A program made the translations under genes and the position numbers. Shown piece by piece: positions 25,072 to 34,234 of a stretch of 64,000 nucleotides of DNA (position 1 is its first letter; each line of letters begins with the position of its first letter). Under the pieces are notes generated by a model. That model worked only from the letters and a program-made list of their open reading frames with translations, searched no databases and had not been told where the DNA came from. Origin of the DNA: Acidobacteriota bacterium (GTDB lineage: Bacteria > Acidobacteriota > Blastocatellia > Pyrinomonadales > Pyrinomonadaceae); contig JAHBSI010000002.1 in NCBI GenBank assembly GCA_019639195.1, forward strand, positions 62,001 through 126,000. Direction: 5' to 3'.

Positions 25072-25536
25072 ATGTCCACAGTAGCAAGACGTATTGCCGC
25101 AACGCCGGCGCGAACGGCGACCAGTACTTGGTCAGTAATATCCGAACTACTGTCGAAAGAAGGCTCGACTGCTCGTTCGGAGCTCAATTCAATCGAAGGA
25201 TTGGCCGCGTCGCTGATCACCGACGAAGTATTTAGGGACGCGCCAGTGATAGTTTCCGGCAGCGGACCGCAGGTCCGGATCTATTGCGTCTACGGGGAAG
25301 ACTCCGTTGATGGGAATGGCGTAAACGAGGATGTTCTTGCTTTCAATGCGACCGATGGCGACTGGAAGATGTCGCTTCCGTGCAATGCAGAAAACCTGGA
25401 TTGGGTGACGAGGGAACTTTCGAACAAGTCAGAAAGGATAACCGCCCGCGATTCCGCCAAGGATAGTGGGGCGAGGAAATCAGCGGCCGCGGCAAACGCG
25501 GCCCAGATCGATGTGGAGGCATTTCTAAGGTTATGA
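25072..25536 (+). CDS. cap8: Possible Cap8, second CBASS HORMA-associated protein
   Basis: A 154-residue protein preceded by a strong AAGGGGAG ribosome site. The N-terminus is basic and flexible (RRIAATPARTATSTW). The middle (about 50-115) looks like a small alpha/beta domain with VIVSGSGPQVRIYCVYGE. The C-terminus is rich in Ala, Ser, Lys and Asp. It is not an obvious HORMA protein. Several type III CBASS operons encode an extra protein (Cap8) next to Cap7, and position is the main reason for this call. Its stop overlaps the Cap7 start by 4 bases. Confidence 0.55.
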   Translation: MSTVARRIAATPARTATSTWSVISELLSKEGSTARSELNSIEGLAASLITDEVFRDAPVIVSGSGPQVRIYCVYGEDSVDGNGVNEDVLAFNATDGDWKMSLPCNAENLDWVTRELSNKSERITARDSAKDSGARKSAAAANAAQIDVEAFLRL

Positions 25537-26036
25537 GTGCTACTGCTGTTGGCGTGTATACACACGTCCATTCATATAACTTTGTTACTAACCAGCTTCT
25601 TAACTCGGTTAAAGAGATCGTGCGAATGAGCGGTCTCGATCCGGCGAAGATGTCCGGCCAGTGGGCCTCGCTTGAGTTGGGTATCCATACCTGGCTTGCC
25701 GATGGTGACCTTGAGAGCGTGTATCTGGAGATCTATAATTCGCGAACAGACAAACTCGTCAGGCGATGGGACTTCGACATCTCATACAGCAAATCTGGAG
25801 ATGGGTCCTTCTGGCAGGACGCGGATGATATTCGCTATCACATTGAGAAGGCCGGTCTGAACCCTGCCAACTGCGACTACGAGATCTTGACCACGACGGC
25901 GCCCGGGCGACGAAACGTCGCCGGGTGGTCAAGGTGCTCGCTTCGCTCCACGGATGGGTTCGTCAAACAGAGCATCGGGACAACGATCGGAGCCGGAGGC
26001 ATCTCCAGCGGCACGAGCTATTGGAGGGAAAAGTAA
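25533..26036 (+). CDS. cap7: Cap7, bacterial HORMA-domain sensor (CBASS)
   Basis: A 167-residue bacterial HORMA protein. It begins with YTHVHSYNFVTNQLLNSVKE (residues 9-28), continues with WASLELGIHTWLADGDLESV and KLVRRWDFDISY, and ends in VKQSIGTTIGAGGISSGTSY. These are patterns I associate with Cap7 proteins. In the known mechanism a HORMA protein changes shape when it binds a target peptide and then activates the CD-NTase. The ATG overlaps the previous gene, so production is coupled. Confidence 0.8.
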   Translation: MSATAVGVYTHVHSYNFVTNQLLNSVKEIVRMSGLDPAKMSGQWASLELGIHTWLADGDLESVYLEIYNSRTDKLVRRWDFDISYSKSGDGSFWQDADDIRYHIEKAGLNPANCDYEILTTTAPGRRNVAGWSRCSLRSTDGFVKQSIGTTIGAGGISSGTSYWREK

Positions 26037-26039
26037 GCC

Positions 26040-26933
26040 ATGATCACCGTACAAGATGCTTTCAAAAAATTCAGGAGTCGCCTCGAACTCAACGACCGCG
26101 AACAGCAGGACGCATCACATCGTCAGCAAGATATTCGCCGTGTGATGAAAGGGGCGTTTGCCGTGGATCGAGATTTCCTCACGGGATCGTATGCACGGCA
26201 CACCAAAACGAAACCGTTAAAGGATGTCGATATCTTTTGCGTCCTAGGCGATAGTGAAAGGCACTACCGAGACAAGGCGCCGTCGGCCTTGCTGGCAGAT
26301 GTAGAGAAGGCCTTAGCGGATGAGTACGGAAAGGATAATGTTTGTCAGCAGCGTCGATCGGTCTGTGTCGACTTCGGGATCCGCGAGGACGAGAATGGTG
26401 AAACGGATGACAAAGTCGTCAGCTTTGACGTAGTTCCTGCCTTTGATGAGGGAAAACATTACGAGATCCCGGACAAAGACATCTCGGCCGGATGGACGAA
26501 GACCGATCCGGAAGTCCATGCCGACAAGGCAGTCGCCGCACAGAAAGCCTATGACAGGGAATGGAAGGGCCTGGTCCGGATGATGAAGTCGTGGAACCGT
26601 GAGCAGGGGAAACCGATCAAGCCCGGTTTTCTGATAGAGGTGATGGCTCTCGACGTCTTATACCCACCGTGGGGCGGGAGCTATGCGCGAGAAATGCAGG
26701 CGTTTTTTGCCACCCTCGCGGCGAGAATCTCGGAGAGGTGGCCCGATCCCGCAGGACTAGGTCCGGACGTAAGTGACCGCATGACTCCTCAGATGTGCGC
26801 AGATGCAAAGAATGCACTGCTGGCTGCCGAACAGAACGCGACATACGCAATCCGGCTCGAACGAGAAGGAAAGAATGGGGAAGCACTTAGGACATGGCGG
26901 AACATGTTCGGCAAGTTGTTCCCGCTCTCATAA
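26040..26933 (+). CDS. CD-NTase (cGAS/DncV-like nucleotidyltransferase) of CBASS
   Basis: A 297-residue cGAS/DncV-like enzyme that makes a cyclic oligonucleotide signal. The catalytic motif is GSYARHTKTKPLKDVDIF: GS at 49-50, Asp62 and Asp64. The third metal-binding Asp is D130 in VVSFDVVPAF. It is preceded by a GGAGGG-like ribosome site and lies 3 bases after the HORMA gene. Association with HORMA and TRIP13 proteins suggests clade C or D; I cannot choose between them by eye, so no symbol is given. The product should activate the SAVED-containing effector encoded next. Confidence 0.9.
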   Translation: MITVQDAFKKFRSRLELNDREQQDASHRQQDIRRVMKGAFAVDRDFLTGSYARHTKTKPLKDVDIFCVLGDSERHYRDKAPSALLADVEKALADEYGKDNVCQQRRSVCVDFGIREDENGETDDKVVSFDVVPAFDEGKHYEIPDKDISAGWTKTDPEVHADKAVAAQKAYDREWKGLVRMMKSWNREQGKPIKPGFLIEVMALDVLYPPWGGSYAREMQAFFATLAARISERWPDPAGLGPDVSDRMTPQMCADAKNALLAAEQNATYAIRLEREGKNGEALRTWRNMFGKLFPLS

Positions 26934-26964
26934 TGCGCGCTCGTGGGCGATGGGAAAGTACTTT

Positions 26965-28434
26965 ATGGGTGAACAAAGCGCGGCAAGGATCGGTGGGGAT
27001 GACTACCAGCACTTATATAGTTGGTACGCGATGTTGCAACTGCTTGACGATAGCGGCGACTTCGATCACGTATATATCGAGCACCCGAAGGCGGGCTCGG
27101 CGGACGACATCACGATGCACCCAAAACCAGGTCGGAAGATCGCCGCGAGATATTACCAAGTGAAGTGGCATCGGACGACAGCGGGACAGTACGATTTCGA
27201 TTACTTTTTGCAAGTCAAAAAGCCGAGTGTTACATCCTTGCTCCAAAAGCTCTTCGAAAGCTGGAAACAATTGAAAGACGATAGTTCGGCCGAGATCTGG
27301 CTGGTGAGTAATTGGCCCGCCGCGACGGATTTCGGTGAATGCATACGTGAAAGTTATGAGCTTGATGAATCATTTCATTCCAAGGGCCCACATTCAAAAT
27401 TGGGCAAGGCCAGGAAGCGATGGTGCGAAAGTCTAAATGGCGATGATCGAGAGGTAGCTGAGTTTTGTCGGGCCTTACGGCTCAGATTGGGCTTTGGAAA
27501 TACGAGCGATCTCGCTGAGAGCGTAGACGATCGGATGTCGCGTTACGGGCTCAAAAGCGGAGACGGGCCGCGAAAAATCGTGCTAGGTTCCATTCGGGAA
27601 ATCATCAAAACGGGTGGATCAAAGAAGAAAGTTACCCGTGAATCGCTTCGTAAATTCATTTCTGAAAACGACTTGTGGGCACAGGCGGTTGATAACCCTA
27701 AAGTCAGCCTGACAATTCACGGCTGGACGAAGGAACTGTTCGATCCAGTGCCTACGGTTGAGATCGACTGGACTGGTTATATTGATCGTCCGACTCGACG
27801 CGTTCCGAGCCAGGCGGAATGGGAATGCTCACTTCTTCCCGAGTTACAACAGGCTAAAAAGGTTTTTCAAAACGTCCCTGAGGGTCGCTATATCGATTTC
27901 CGCGGAAATCTGCCTTTGACAACGGTCTTGGCTGTCGGCGCTGAGTTTCCTGATGTAGGGGGCTTTTCGTTCCGGACGCAACAGCCGACGGGAACGGAAA
28001 CCAATTTATGGCGATCGGACACTCCGCCTACTCAAGCAAGGTTTAGATATGAGGCACTAGTCGGGAGTGATCAAGGTGAAGACATTGCACTTTTTCTATC
28101 AATTTCTGGCGATGGCCGCGCCGATGCAGAGAATTTTCTCGATGAGAATCGCGGCACGACATCCGGTCTAATCTACGCAGAGCCCGACAGCGGTTCCGGG
28201 CAGACGGCTATTAGAACTGCGGGAGATGCCGTCGCGCTAGCCGACCATGCTAAGCAGTTGATTCGTGAATCACGAACAAAATATCGCGCAAAGCGTGTTC
28301 ATCTAGTCCTGTTTGCTCCAGCCTCATTTGGTTTATTCCTTGGCCAAAAGCTGAATGCGGTTGGCAGGATCGTTACGTATGAAAGGACTGCCGACGGAGG
28401 CTACCAAGAATCTGTGACAATCGCTACCGGATAA
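26965..28434 (+). CDS. cap4: Cap4 effector: DUF4297-type nuclease fused to SAVED domain
   Basis: A 489-residue CBASS effector. The N-terminal domain starts MGEQSAARIGGDDYQHL and carries the pattern of a PD-(D/E)xK dsDNA endonuclease (Glu39, Asp47-48, and Gln-Val-Lys at 65-67). The C-terminal third (about residue 370 to the end; ALFLSISGDG, HLVLFAPASFGLFLGQKLN) is a SAVED ligand-binding domain for cyclic trinucleotides. When ligand binds, such effectors degrade DNA and kill the infected cell. The start at 26,965 has a GGAAAG ribosome site 6 bases upstream; an alternative ATG is at 26,950. Confidence 0.87.
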   Translation: MGEQSAARIGGDDYQHLYSWYAMLQLLDDSGDFDHVYIEHPKAGSADDITMHPKPGRKIAARYYQVKWHRTTAGQYDFDYFLQVKKPSVTSLLQKLFESWKQLKDDSSAEIWLVSNWPAATDFGECIRESYELDESFHSKGPHSKLGKARKRWCESLNGDDREVAEFCRALRLRLGFGNTSDLAESVDDRMSRYGLKSGDGPRKIVLGSIREIIKTGGSKKKVTRESLRKFISENDLWAQAVDNPKVSLTIHGWTKELFDPVPTVEIDWTGYIDRPTRRVPSQAEWECSLLPELQQAKKVFQNVPEGRYIDFRGNLPLTTVLAVGAEFPDVGGFSFRTQQPTGTETNLWRSDTPPTQARFRYEALVGSDQGEDIALFLSISGDGRADAENFLDENRGTTSGLIYAEPDSGSGQTAIRTAGDAVALADHAKQLIRESRTKYRAKRVHLVLFAPASFGLFLGQKLNAVGRIVTYERTADGGYQESVTIATG

Positions 28435-28805
28435 GGTCGCATCGGCCAAGAAGGTTGACCACTGCCATTTCCTTATTGCGGTCCCGATTTGTTCGGTTTG
28501 GATGGCAGACATTTGCTTCTTTCCGTCTACAGGGTTTCTCTGCGGGTAGACTTTCGGACGCGAAGATCAGTCCAGAAGTTTAGGAGAAATCCGCTATCTC
28601 TGGTGCAATCGCAAGCATACAGACGTAGCCCGTCCAGCCATCGCAAATTCGACCTAATGCGTAACTCGCAGGCGCTTGGACACAACTTTAGATTTTCAGC
28701 TAATGCTTCTAAAATCTTTCTATAGGCTGGCGAGAATTTAACATTTCAAGCACCGAAATTTCCGCTGATCCGTTTCTTCTGAAAGGAGAAGCCAATTTCG
28801 TACCA
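28435..28805. other. Long intergenic gap after CBASS
   Basis: About 370 bases without a supported gene. A 78-codon open frame at 28,489-28,725 has no ribosome site and arginine-serine-rich composition typical of chance frames. There is an AAAGGAG at about 28,781, some 18 bases before the next ATG. No terminator hairpin was found. Confidence 0.5.
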
Positions 28806-30779
28806 ATGCGATACTTCACCAAATCAAAATTCAAGTTGGCGACGGAGTGTCCAACCAAGCTTTTCTATACGGGCAAAGCTGAGTACGCCAATGCAAAGAT
28901 CGAGGATTCTTTTCTGCAGAATCTGGCCGAAGGCGGATTTCAGGTTGGGGCTCTTGCTCGATGTTATTTTCCTGACGGAATTCTGATCGAAACGCCGAAT
29001 GACGAGGCAGCCGCAACCGCGACAGAACAATATCTGAAAGCTGACAATGTCACATTGTTTGAGGCCGTTTTCAAATTCGAAAACTTCCTGGTGCGGTGCG
29101 ATGTAATTGTCAAAGACGGCAATCAGCTCGATTTATTTGAGGTAAAGGCAAAATCCTGTGGCTTCACTGAAGAGAGTGGCATGCTTACCCAAAAGGGAAC
29201 TATCAGTAGCGATTGGAGGAAGTATATCGAGGATGTCGCGTTTCAAAAACACATTATCTCACTGGCCCGAACGGATTTTTCGGTCAGAGCACATCTGATG
29301 CTTGTCGACAAAACGTCGGTAGCACCGACTGACGGGCTGAATCAGAAATTTCGCCTTGTGCGGGAAGAAGGAAAGCGCCGCGTCCAAATCGCCGACACTC
29401 TTACCAAAGCTGATCTGACGCCCCAAATCCTTCGGGCAATAAACGTTGACGAAACTTGCGAGAAGTATTTTGCAGAACTGATTAACGATTATAGGTTTGA
29501 TGACTACTGCGCAATGCTGGCGGATAGTTATAGCCGCGACGAAAAAATTATTAGTGAGCCGCGGAGCGTATGCAAAGATTGTGAGTTTCGGCTTGCTAAC
29601 GACGAAACTGGCGGAAAACTTCGAAGCGGTTTTCGTGAGTGCTGGAGCCACACGCTCGGTTGGACGGATGCGGATTTTGAAGAGTCGACAGTTCTTGACG
29701 TTTGGGATTTGCGGTCCAAAGACAAATTTATGTCAGATCGCAGAATAAAATTTTCTGACCTAACAGAGGATGACATAAAACCAAAACCAGACGGTAAGCC
29801 GGGCATCGCGCGGACCGAGCGGCAATGGATGCAGATCGATCTCGGTCAGCGACGCGTCGTAGAGCCATTCTATGACCGCCAGAATCTGGAGCGTGAGATA
29901 AAGTCTTGGACGTTTCCACTGCACTTTATAGATTTTGAAACCTCAATGCCCGCGATTCCTTTTAAGGAAGGGCGCCGACCGTATGAAGGCGTTCTTTTCC
30001 AGTTCTCCCATCACATTGTCGGTGAAGATGGAGTTGTTAAACACGCTGCCGAATTCATCTCGATCGAGCCAGGAACATTTCCAAATTACGATTGTGTCCG
30101 CGAACTGATGCGACAACTTGCAAATGACGATGGGACGGTTTTCCGCTACGCGGCCCATGAAAATTCATATCTCTGCGCGATTCGTGAACAGCTGCTTCGG
30201 GATCCTATAGACATTCCGGATCGCGCGGAACTCGTAGCATTTATCGAATCGATTGCTAACCCAAGAAAAGACAAGGATGAAGCCTGGACGACTTCTCGTC
30301 CGATGGTTGATCTTCTTGAACTCGTAAAGCGATATCATTACGATCCGGCAACGAACGGCTCGAATTCCTTGAAGTATGTGCTCCCAGCTACGCTAAATAG
30401 TTCCGAGTTTCTAAAGGCGAAGTACTCCCAACCCGTTTATGGAGCAGAGGGTGGAATTCCGAGCAGAAATTTCACCAATCAGGCTTGGGTCGTCGAAAAA
30501 GATGGCTGCGTCATTGATCCTTACAAGCTTTTGCCAATGATGTTCGCCGATGAATCGGAAAATGATTACGCTGCGATAATGGAGATGGACAAGATAAAAG
30601 ATGGCGGGGCCGCGATGACGGCATACTGCAAGCTCCAATTTGAAGATTTGCCTGCGGAAGCTCGCAACCAGATGAAAGCCGCTCTATTAAAATACTGTGA
30701 ACTTGATACGCTCGCAATGGTAATGATTTACGAGGCCTGGATGGCGGAGATATCGCTGAAACCGACTAAGTCGGGTTGA
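28806..30779 (+). CDS. DUF2779 protein with Cas4-like and DEDD-exonuclease-like parts
   Basis: A 657-residue protein of the DUF2779 family. The first 260 residues begin like Cas4/RecB nucleases (FTKSKFKLATECPTKLFYTG) and contain a PD-(D/E)xK pattern with LVRCDVIV and LDLFEVKAKS (about 95-118). Cysteines in CKDCEFR and later (about 257-280) suggest a bound iron-sulfur cluster or zinc. The second half contains FIDFETSMPAI (about 378-388), a D-x-E pattern as in DEDD exonucleases. Activity is not established for the family. It lies alone between CBASS and the Shango-like operon, convergent with the latter. Confidence 0.75.
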   Translation: MRYFTKSKFKLATECPTKLFYTGKAEYANAKIEDSFLQNLAEGGFQVGALARCYFPDGILIETPNDEAAATATEQYLKADNVTLFEAVFKFENFLVRCDVIVKDGNQLDLFEVKAKSCGFTEESGMLTQKGTISSDWRKYIEDVAFQKHIISLARTDFSVRAHLMLVDKTSVAPTDGLNQKFRLVREEGKRRVQIADTLTKADLTPQILRAINVDETCEKYFAELINDYRFDDYCAMLADSYSRDEKIISEPRSVCKDCEFRLANDETGGKLRSGFRECWSHTLGWTDADFEESTVLDVWDLRSKDKFMSDRRIKFSDLTEDDIKPKPDGKPGIARTERQWMQIDLGQRRVVEPFYDRQNLEREIKSWTFPLHFIDFETSMPAIPFKEGRRPYEGVLFQFSHHIVGEDGVVKHAAEFISIEPGTFPNYDCVRELMRQLANDDGTVFRYAAHENSYLCAIREQLLRDPIDIPDRAELVAFIESIANPRKDKDEAWTTSRPMVDLLELVKRYHYDPATNGSNSLKYVLPATLNSSEFLKAKYSQPVYGAEGGIPSRNFTNQAWVVEKDGCVIDPYKLLPMMFADESENDYAAIMEMDKIKDGGAAMTAYCKLQFEDLPAEARNQMKAALLKYCELDTLAMVMIYEAWMAEISLKPTKSG

Positions 30780-30794
30780 GGAATTTTAATGTTG

Positions 30795-32921
30795 TTAACA
30801 GTTCTCTACAAACTTGCATGAATCGATAAATTTGATGGCTTCATTAAAGTCATAGTATTTTCGCTTTAGCAGTTCTACTTGAAATTTTCTCGGCAGTAGT
30901 GATCCCCACTTTGAGAAACTTAGTATTTGAGGACGTTTGTCAATTAGATCAGAAAGGTGTTCATCTATGTCCTGCAAGGCTGATTGCAAAGCAGGCCATT
31001 TCGCCCGCAGATGGGTCGCAGATGTTTCAATCTCAAACGAGCTCGATGGAGTATTGAGCTTACATTCGAATCCCGCCAAATCCAGTAAAAGATAAATCGT
31101 ATTATTTATCTTGGTGCCCGCGAACGTGAATAGTTCGACAGAGCCATCCTTTATCCGCATCGGTCTTTCAGTTTGAAAGTCTTGGATGTTAAACGGTGTA
31201 AATTCTTTTCGTAACTTTCCTAATTCCATGACGCTTGCTTTGTTAAGAACATTAAAGACTTCCTTCGAGTAAAGTAGTTCCAACATTTTTTGTCTGACGC
31301 TACCATGAACACTAGCAGCAGTACCTGAAAATGATGGCTTTTTCCCGTCTAACGCTTTGATAACATGGATCCTTTTGGCATCGAAATCTACATGGATGAT
31401 TTTCCATATTCGGGCGGCTAACAGTAGATTCTCGCCTTCAACTATTTGCGGGGAAAATGGGATATCTCCTATGGGACTTCCAGAGCTAAGAACTTTGAAA
31501 GTATCCTCAGTTGTAAAAACGCTGTAAAAATTACGACTGTTAACAACCTTTTCCCCTTCAATGCCTATGATTATTTCCTTGCGTAATTTCTCGAAGAGAT
31601 CACATTCAGTTAGGTGATCAATAATTTCTTCAATATCCGAAATAGAAAGGTCTTCGAATGCGCAATTTTGCTTTAACTGATTAACAAGTAATTCTATTTC
31701 GATACCTGAAGATCCCTTTGTGATAGAAAGCGCCTGGTGAACGAGAATGTCCAATGGACGCGAATTGGTTTCCGGAGGTTCAATGAATCCATCCTGGTAC
31801 AACGCCCAACAAGCCAAAGATTGTAAAAAACTCCATGGTTTTGTTGCGTATAAGATCAATCTGCTCTTTTCACTATTGCGTCTTCCACTCCTTCCAAGCC
31901 TTTGAATCAAAGAAGAAATACTATTTGTAGCGTCGATTTGGACGACTTCATCTACCGTACCGATATCAATGCCCAGTTCAAGAGTAGATGTACACGCAAT
32001 CGCGAAATTCTGTCCTCGATTATTCTTCGCGAAAAATTCGACATACTCGCGAACGTCCTTATCGACGGAGGAGTGATGAGAAAAGTAGTTTGAATGGCCT
32101 TGAACACGGTCGGAAATCTTTTTCAGTTTTACCGAGACCTCTTCAACTCGACCACGGCTGTTTGGGAAAATTAATGCTTTATTATTTTCCGTTTCAAGAT
32201 AAAGATCTTTCACTAGATCCAGAGGAAGTTCACTATCCGACCCTTCAAAATATCGGAATTGAGCTTCGACCTCCTTCGCACTCCGATCCAGCAATACTTT
32301 CGTTCCCGTCTCGTTACCGGTGAATCTCTTTGCCTCAACATAATCACCAATAGTCGCGGACAAGCCAATTATCCGAAAGGGGGGCGAGGGGGGATTCCGA
32401 AGCCGTGAAATTATCGATTTTAATTGCGTACCTCTATCAGTTCCGATAAATGAATGTATCTCGTCGATAACAACAAATTTTAGATTTCCAAAGAGGTGCT
32501 TCACGTTGAATGGCTTATTAACGAGCATGGCCTCCAGAGATTCCGGGGTGATTAGTACGATTCCTTGAGGTCGCTTGATCAATCTTGTCTTGGCCGACTG
32601 GTTTGCTTCACCATGCCACTTTGTAACTGGTACATCGAGGTATTTGCACAATTCTTCAACCCGAACAAACTGATCGTTTATTAGCGCCTTTAATGGCGAA
32701 ATATAAAGGACCTGGACTCCAGCATGATCAAAATCCGTTTGGGAAAGAATTGGGAGAAAGGCTGCTTCAGTTTTGCCCGACGCCGTTCTCGATGCCAGTA
32801 TATAATTGTCGTTCGTTGATAGGATTTTGGATATTGCGGCGTGCTGAATAGGACGAAGTTCCTCCCACCGCTGATCGCGAATGTATCTGCGGATCGGTTC
32901 TGAGAGCAATTCAAATGACAT
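30795..32921 (-). CDS. sngC: Shango-like helicase (SngC), Lhr/YprA-type
   Basis: A 708-residue superfamily 2 helicase. It has a Q-motif-like RPIQ, Walker A ASRTASGKT (43-51), YISPLKALINDQ (motif Ia), DEIH box at 153-156, and C-lobe motifs SLIQRLGRSGRR near residue 340. The last 350 residues are a helical region without a nuclease motif. It is the third gene of an operon with a TerB protein and a DUF2791 ATPase. This trio matches the Shango anti-phage system (TerB, ATPase, helicase) as I remember it. Its ATG overlaps the stop of the ATPase gene by one base. Confidence 0.8.
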   Translation of the reverse strand: MSFELLSEPIRRYIRDQRWEELRPIQHAAISKILSTNDNYILASRTASGKTEAAFLPILSQTDFDHAGVQVLYISPLKALINDQFVRVEELCKYLDVPVTKWHGEANQSAKTRLIKRPQGIVLITPESLEAMLVNKPFNVKHLFGNLKFVVIDEIHSFIGTDRGTQLKSIISRLRNPPSPPFRIIGLSATIGDYVEAKRFTGNETGTKVLLDRSAKEVEAQFRYFEGSDSELPLDLVKDLYLETENNKALIFPNSRGRVEEVSVKLKKISDRVQGHSNYFSHHSSVDKDVREYVEFFAKNNRGQNFAIACTSTLELGIDIGTVDEVVQIDATNSISSLIQRLGRSGRRNSEKSRLILYATKPWSFLQSLACWALYQDGFIEPPETNSRPLDILVHQALSITKGSSGIEIELLVNQLKQNCAFEDLSISDIEEIIDHLTECDLFEKLRKEIIIGIEGEKVVNSRNFYSVFTTEDTFKVLSSGSPIGDIPFSPQIVEGENLLLAARIWKIIHVDFDAKRIHVIKALDGKKPSFSGTAASVHGSVRQKMLELLYSKEVFNVLNKASVMELGKLRKEFTPFNIQDFQTERPMRIKDGSVELFTFAGTKINNTIYLLLDLAGFECKLNTPSSSFEIETSATHLRAKWPALQSALQDIDEHLSDLIDKRPQILSFSKWGSLLPRKFQVELLKRKYYDFNEAIKFIDSCKFVENC

Positions 32922-34234
32922 TAAAGTTCTTCAATGCGATCTAGAGGATTCTCATCCGGCCTTTCGTCCGAAATTTCGATATCACGAAACAGTTTCTTCT
33001 TGTCAACATTGGGATTTTGCCTGAGGATGCTCAATATGTTTAAGAAATCCCGAATAACCTCGCGCGGAGTAAGGAACTCGGTGGCGCCTGGTTTATTGAA
33101 GATTTCTTCCATGAAATAGCGAATGTCTTCATCACTGACGTCAATTGTTATTTGGTAGTTGAAATCGAATATTGCTTTTAGATTTTTGAGGAGGACAAAA
33201 ATCTCATTGTGGTCCAATGGGAACAAGCGTATTACAGGCTGCGCAAAATCTCTTACCTCGGCGGTTTCAAATTTATTGGTTTCCAGTCTCGTTCTTAATG
33301 CATCGTAGCTAAATAGTCCTCGACGCGGGTTTTCGAGCGTCTCCCTTGTTCCAGCAAAGTTGAAGAACAAATTGTTTACTTTTCCCTGAAAACAATCGTT
33401 GTAGATAGACAAAATCTTTTCATAATTTTTCTCCCTCATCGCTGCTGTGGAAATCTTATAGAGGTTAATAACCTCATCGAGGTTGATCATAAATCCGCTA
33501 TAGCCCATATTCACAAAAAGTTTGCAGAAATTTTTGAGCATGTCATAAAAATTAGTGTCATTTATGACTTCCCGAACACCTAGATCTTGTCGAGCTTCGG
33601 TTTTTGTGTGGTATTCGCCTTTCAACCATTTCAGAGAATTTCGCCTTAGGCTATCGTCACCATTTATAAATCCCTCATAATATTTCATTACCACCATTCC
33701 AAAATCGAACCCGCCGACATCGGTCAGTTCGTTTATGGTTTTCATGATATTTGTTTGAATTAGACCGATATATCCTTCCTCTCGTATGTCCGCTAACGAA
33801 ATACTGTTTTCTTCGGCTGTTTTAACTACGACTTGCTCAATCCATTTCTCCATTAAGGTCGGCAACGCACCACCCTCGGGTTTCGTCTGAATCGATATGT
33901 TATTCATTATCGCCGAGTAAAGGGCCAGAGCCCGACCGTCATTGGAATAGAGACGATTCTCCGGCGTAAAGTCAGCACTCGACACAACAAATTTCTGCTT
34001 CATCGCAATTACGTTTAAAACGTGAAGCATGAATGATTTTCCCGAACCGTAGTCGCCAATCCAAAACTTGACCAAACTCTGGCCATCCCGAGCCTCTTCC
34101 AACGCTTTCACAGCCGCCGCAATCTCCTCGGAGCGCCCTACGGTAATATGCTGAACACCTGTCTTGGGAACAACGCCACCAATTAACGAATTGATGATAG
34201 AAGTCGCTTCTTTCGGTTTAATATTTTCGATCAT
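32921..34234 (-). CDS. sngB: Shango-like ATPase (SngB), DUF2791/BrxC-D related
   Basis: A 437-residue P-loop ATPase. It begins IKPKEATSIINSLIGGVVP, has Walker A GDYGSGKS at 60-67 and a later INLDEVINLY (about 250) that serves as Walker B. This is the DUF2791 P-loop fold, related to ATPases of BREX systems (BrxC/BrxD). The gene overlaps the TerB gene upstream by 4 bases and the helicase downstream by 1 base, so all three are translated together. It probably works with the helicase on phage DNA. Confidence 0.8.
   Translation of the reverse strand: MIENIKPKEATSIINSLIGGVVPKTGVQHITVGRSEEIAAAVKALEEARDGQSLVKFWIGDYGSGKSFMLHVLNVIAMKQKFVVSSADFTPENRLYSNDGRALALYSAIMNNISIQTKPEGGALPTLMEKWIEQVVVKTAEENSISLADIREEGYIGLIQTNIMKTINELTDVGGFDFGMVVMKYYEGFINGDDSLRRNSLKWLKGEYHTKTEARQDLGVREVINDTNFYDMLKNFCKLFVNMGYSGFMINLDEVINLYKISTAAMREKNYEKILSIYNDCFQGKVNNLFFNFAGTRETLENPRRGLFSYDALRTRLETNKFETAEVRDFAQPVIRLFPLDHNEIFVLLKNLKAIFDFNYQITIDVSDEDIRYFMEEIFNKPGATEFLTPREVIRDFLNILSILRQNPNVDKKKLFRDIEISDERPDENPLDRIEEL

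Noticed and set aside
28489..28725. 78-codon open frame in the gap after CBASS
   Set aside because: No ribosome site, Arg/Ser-rich chance composition and no recognised motif.
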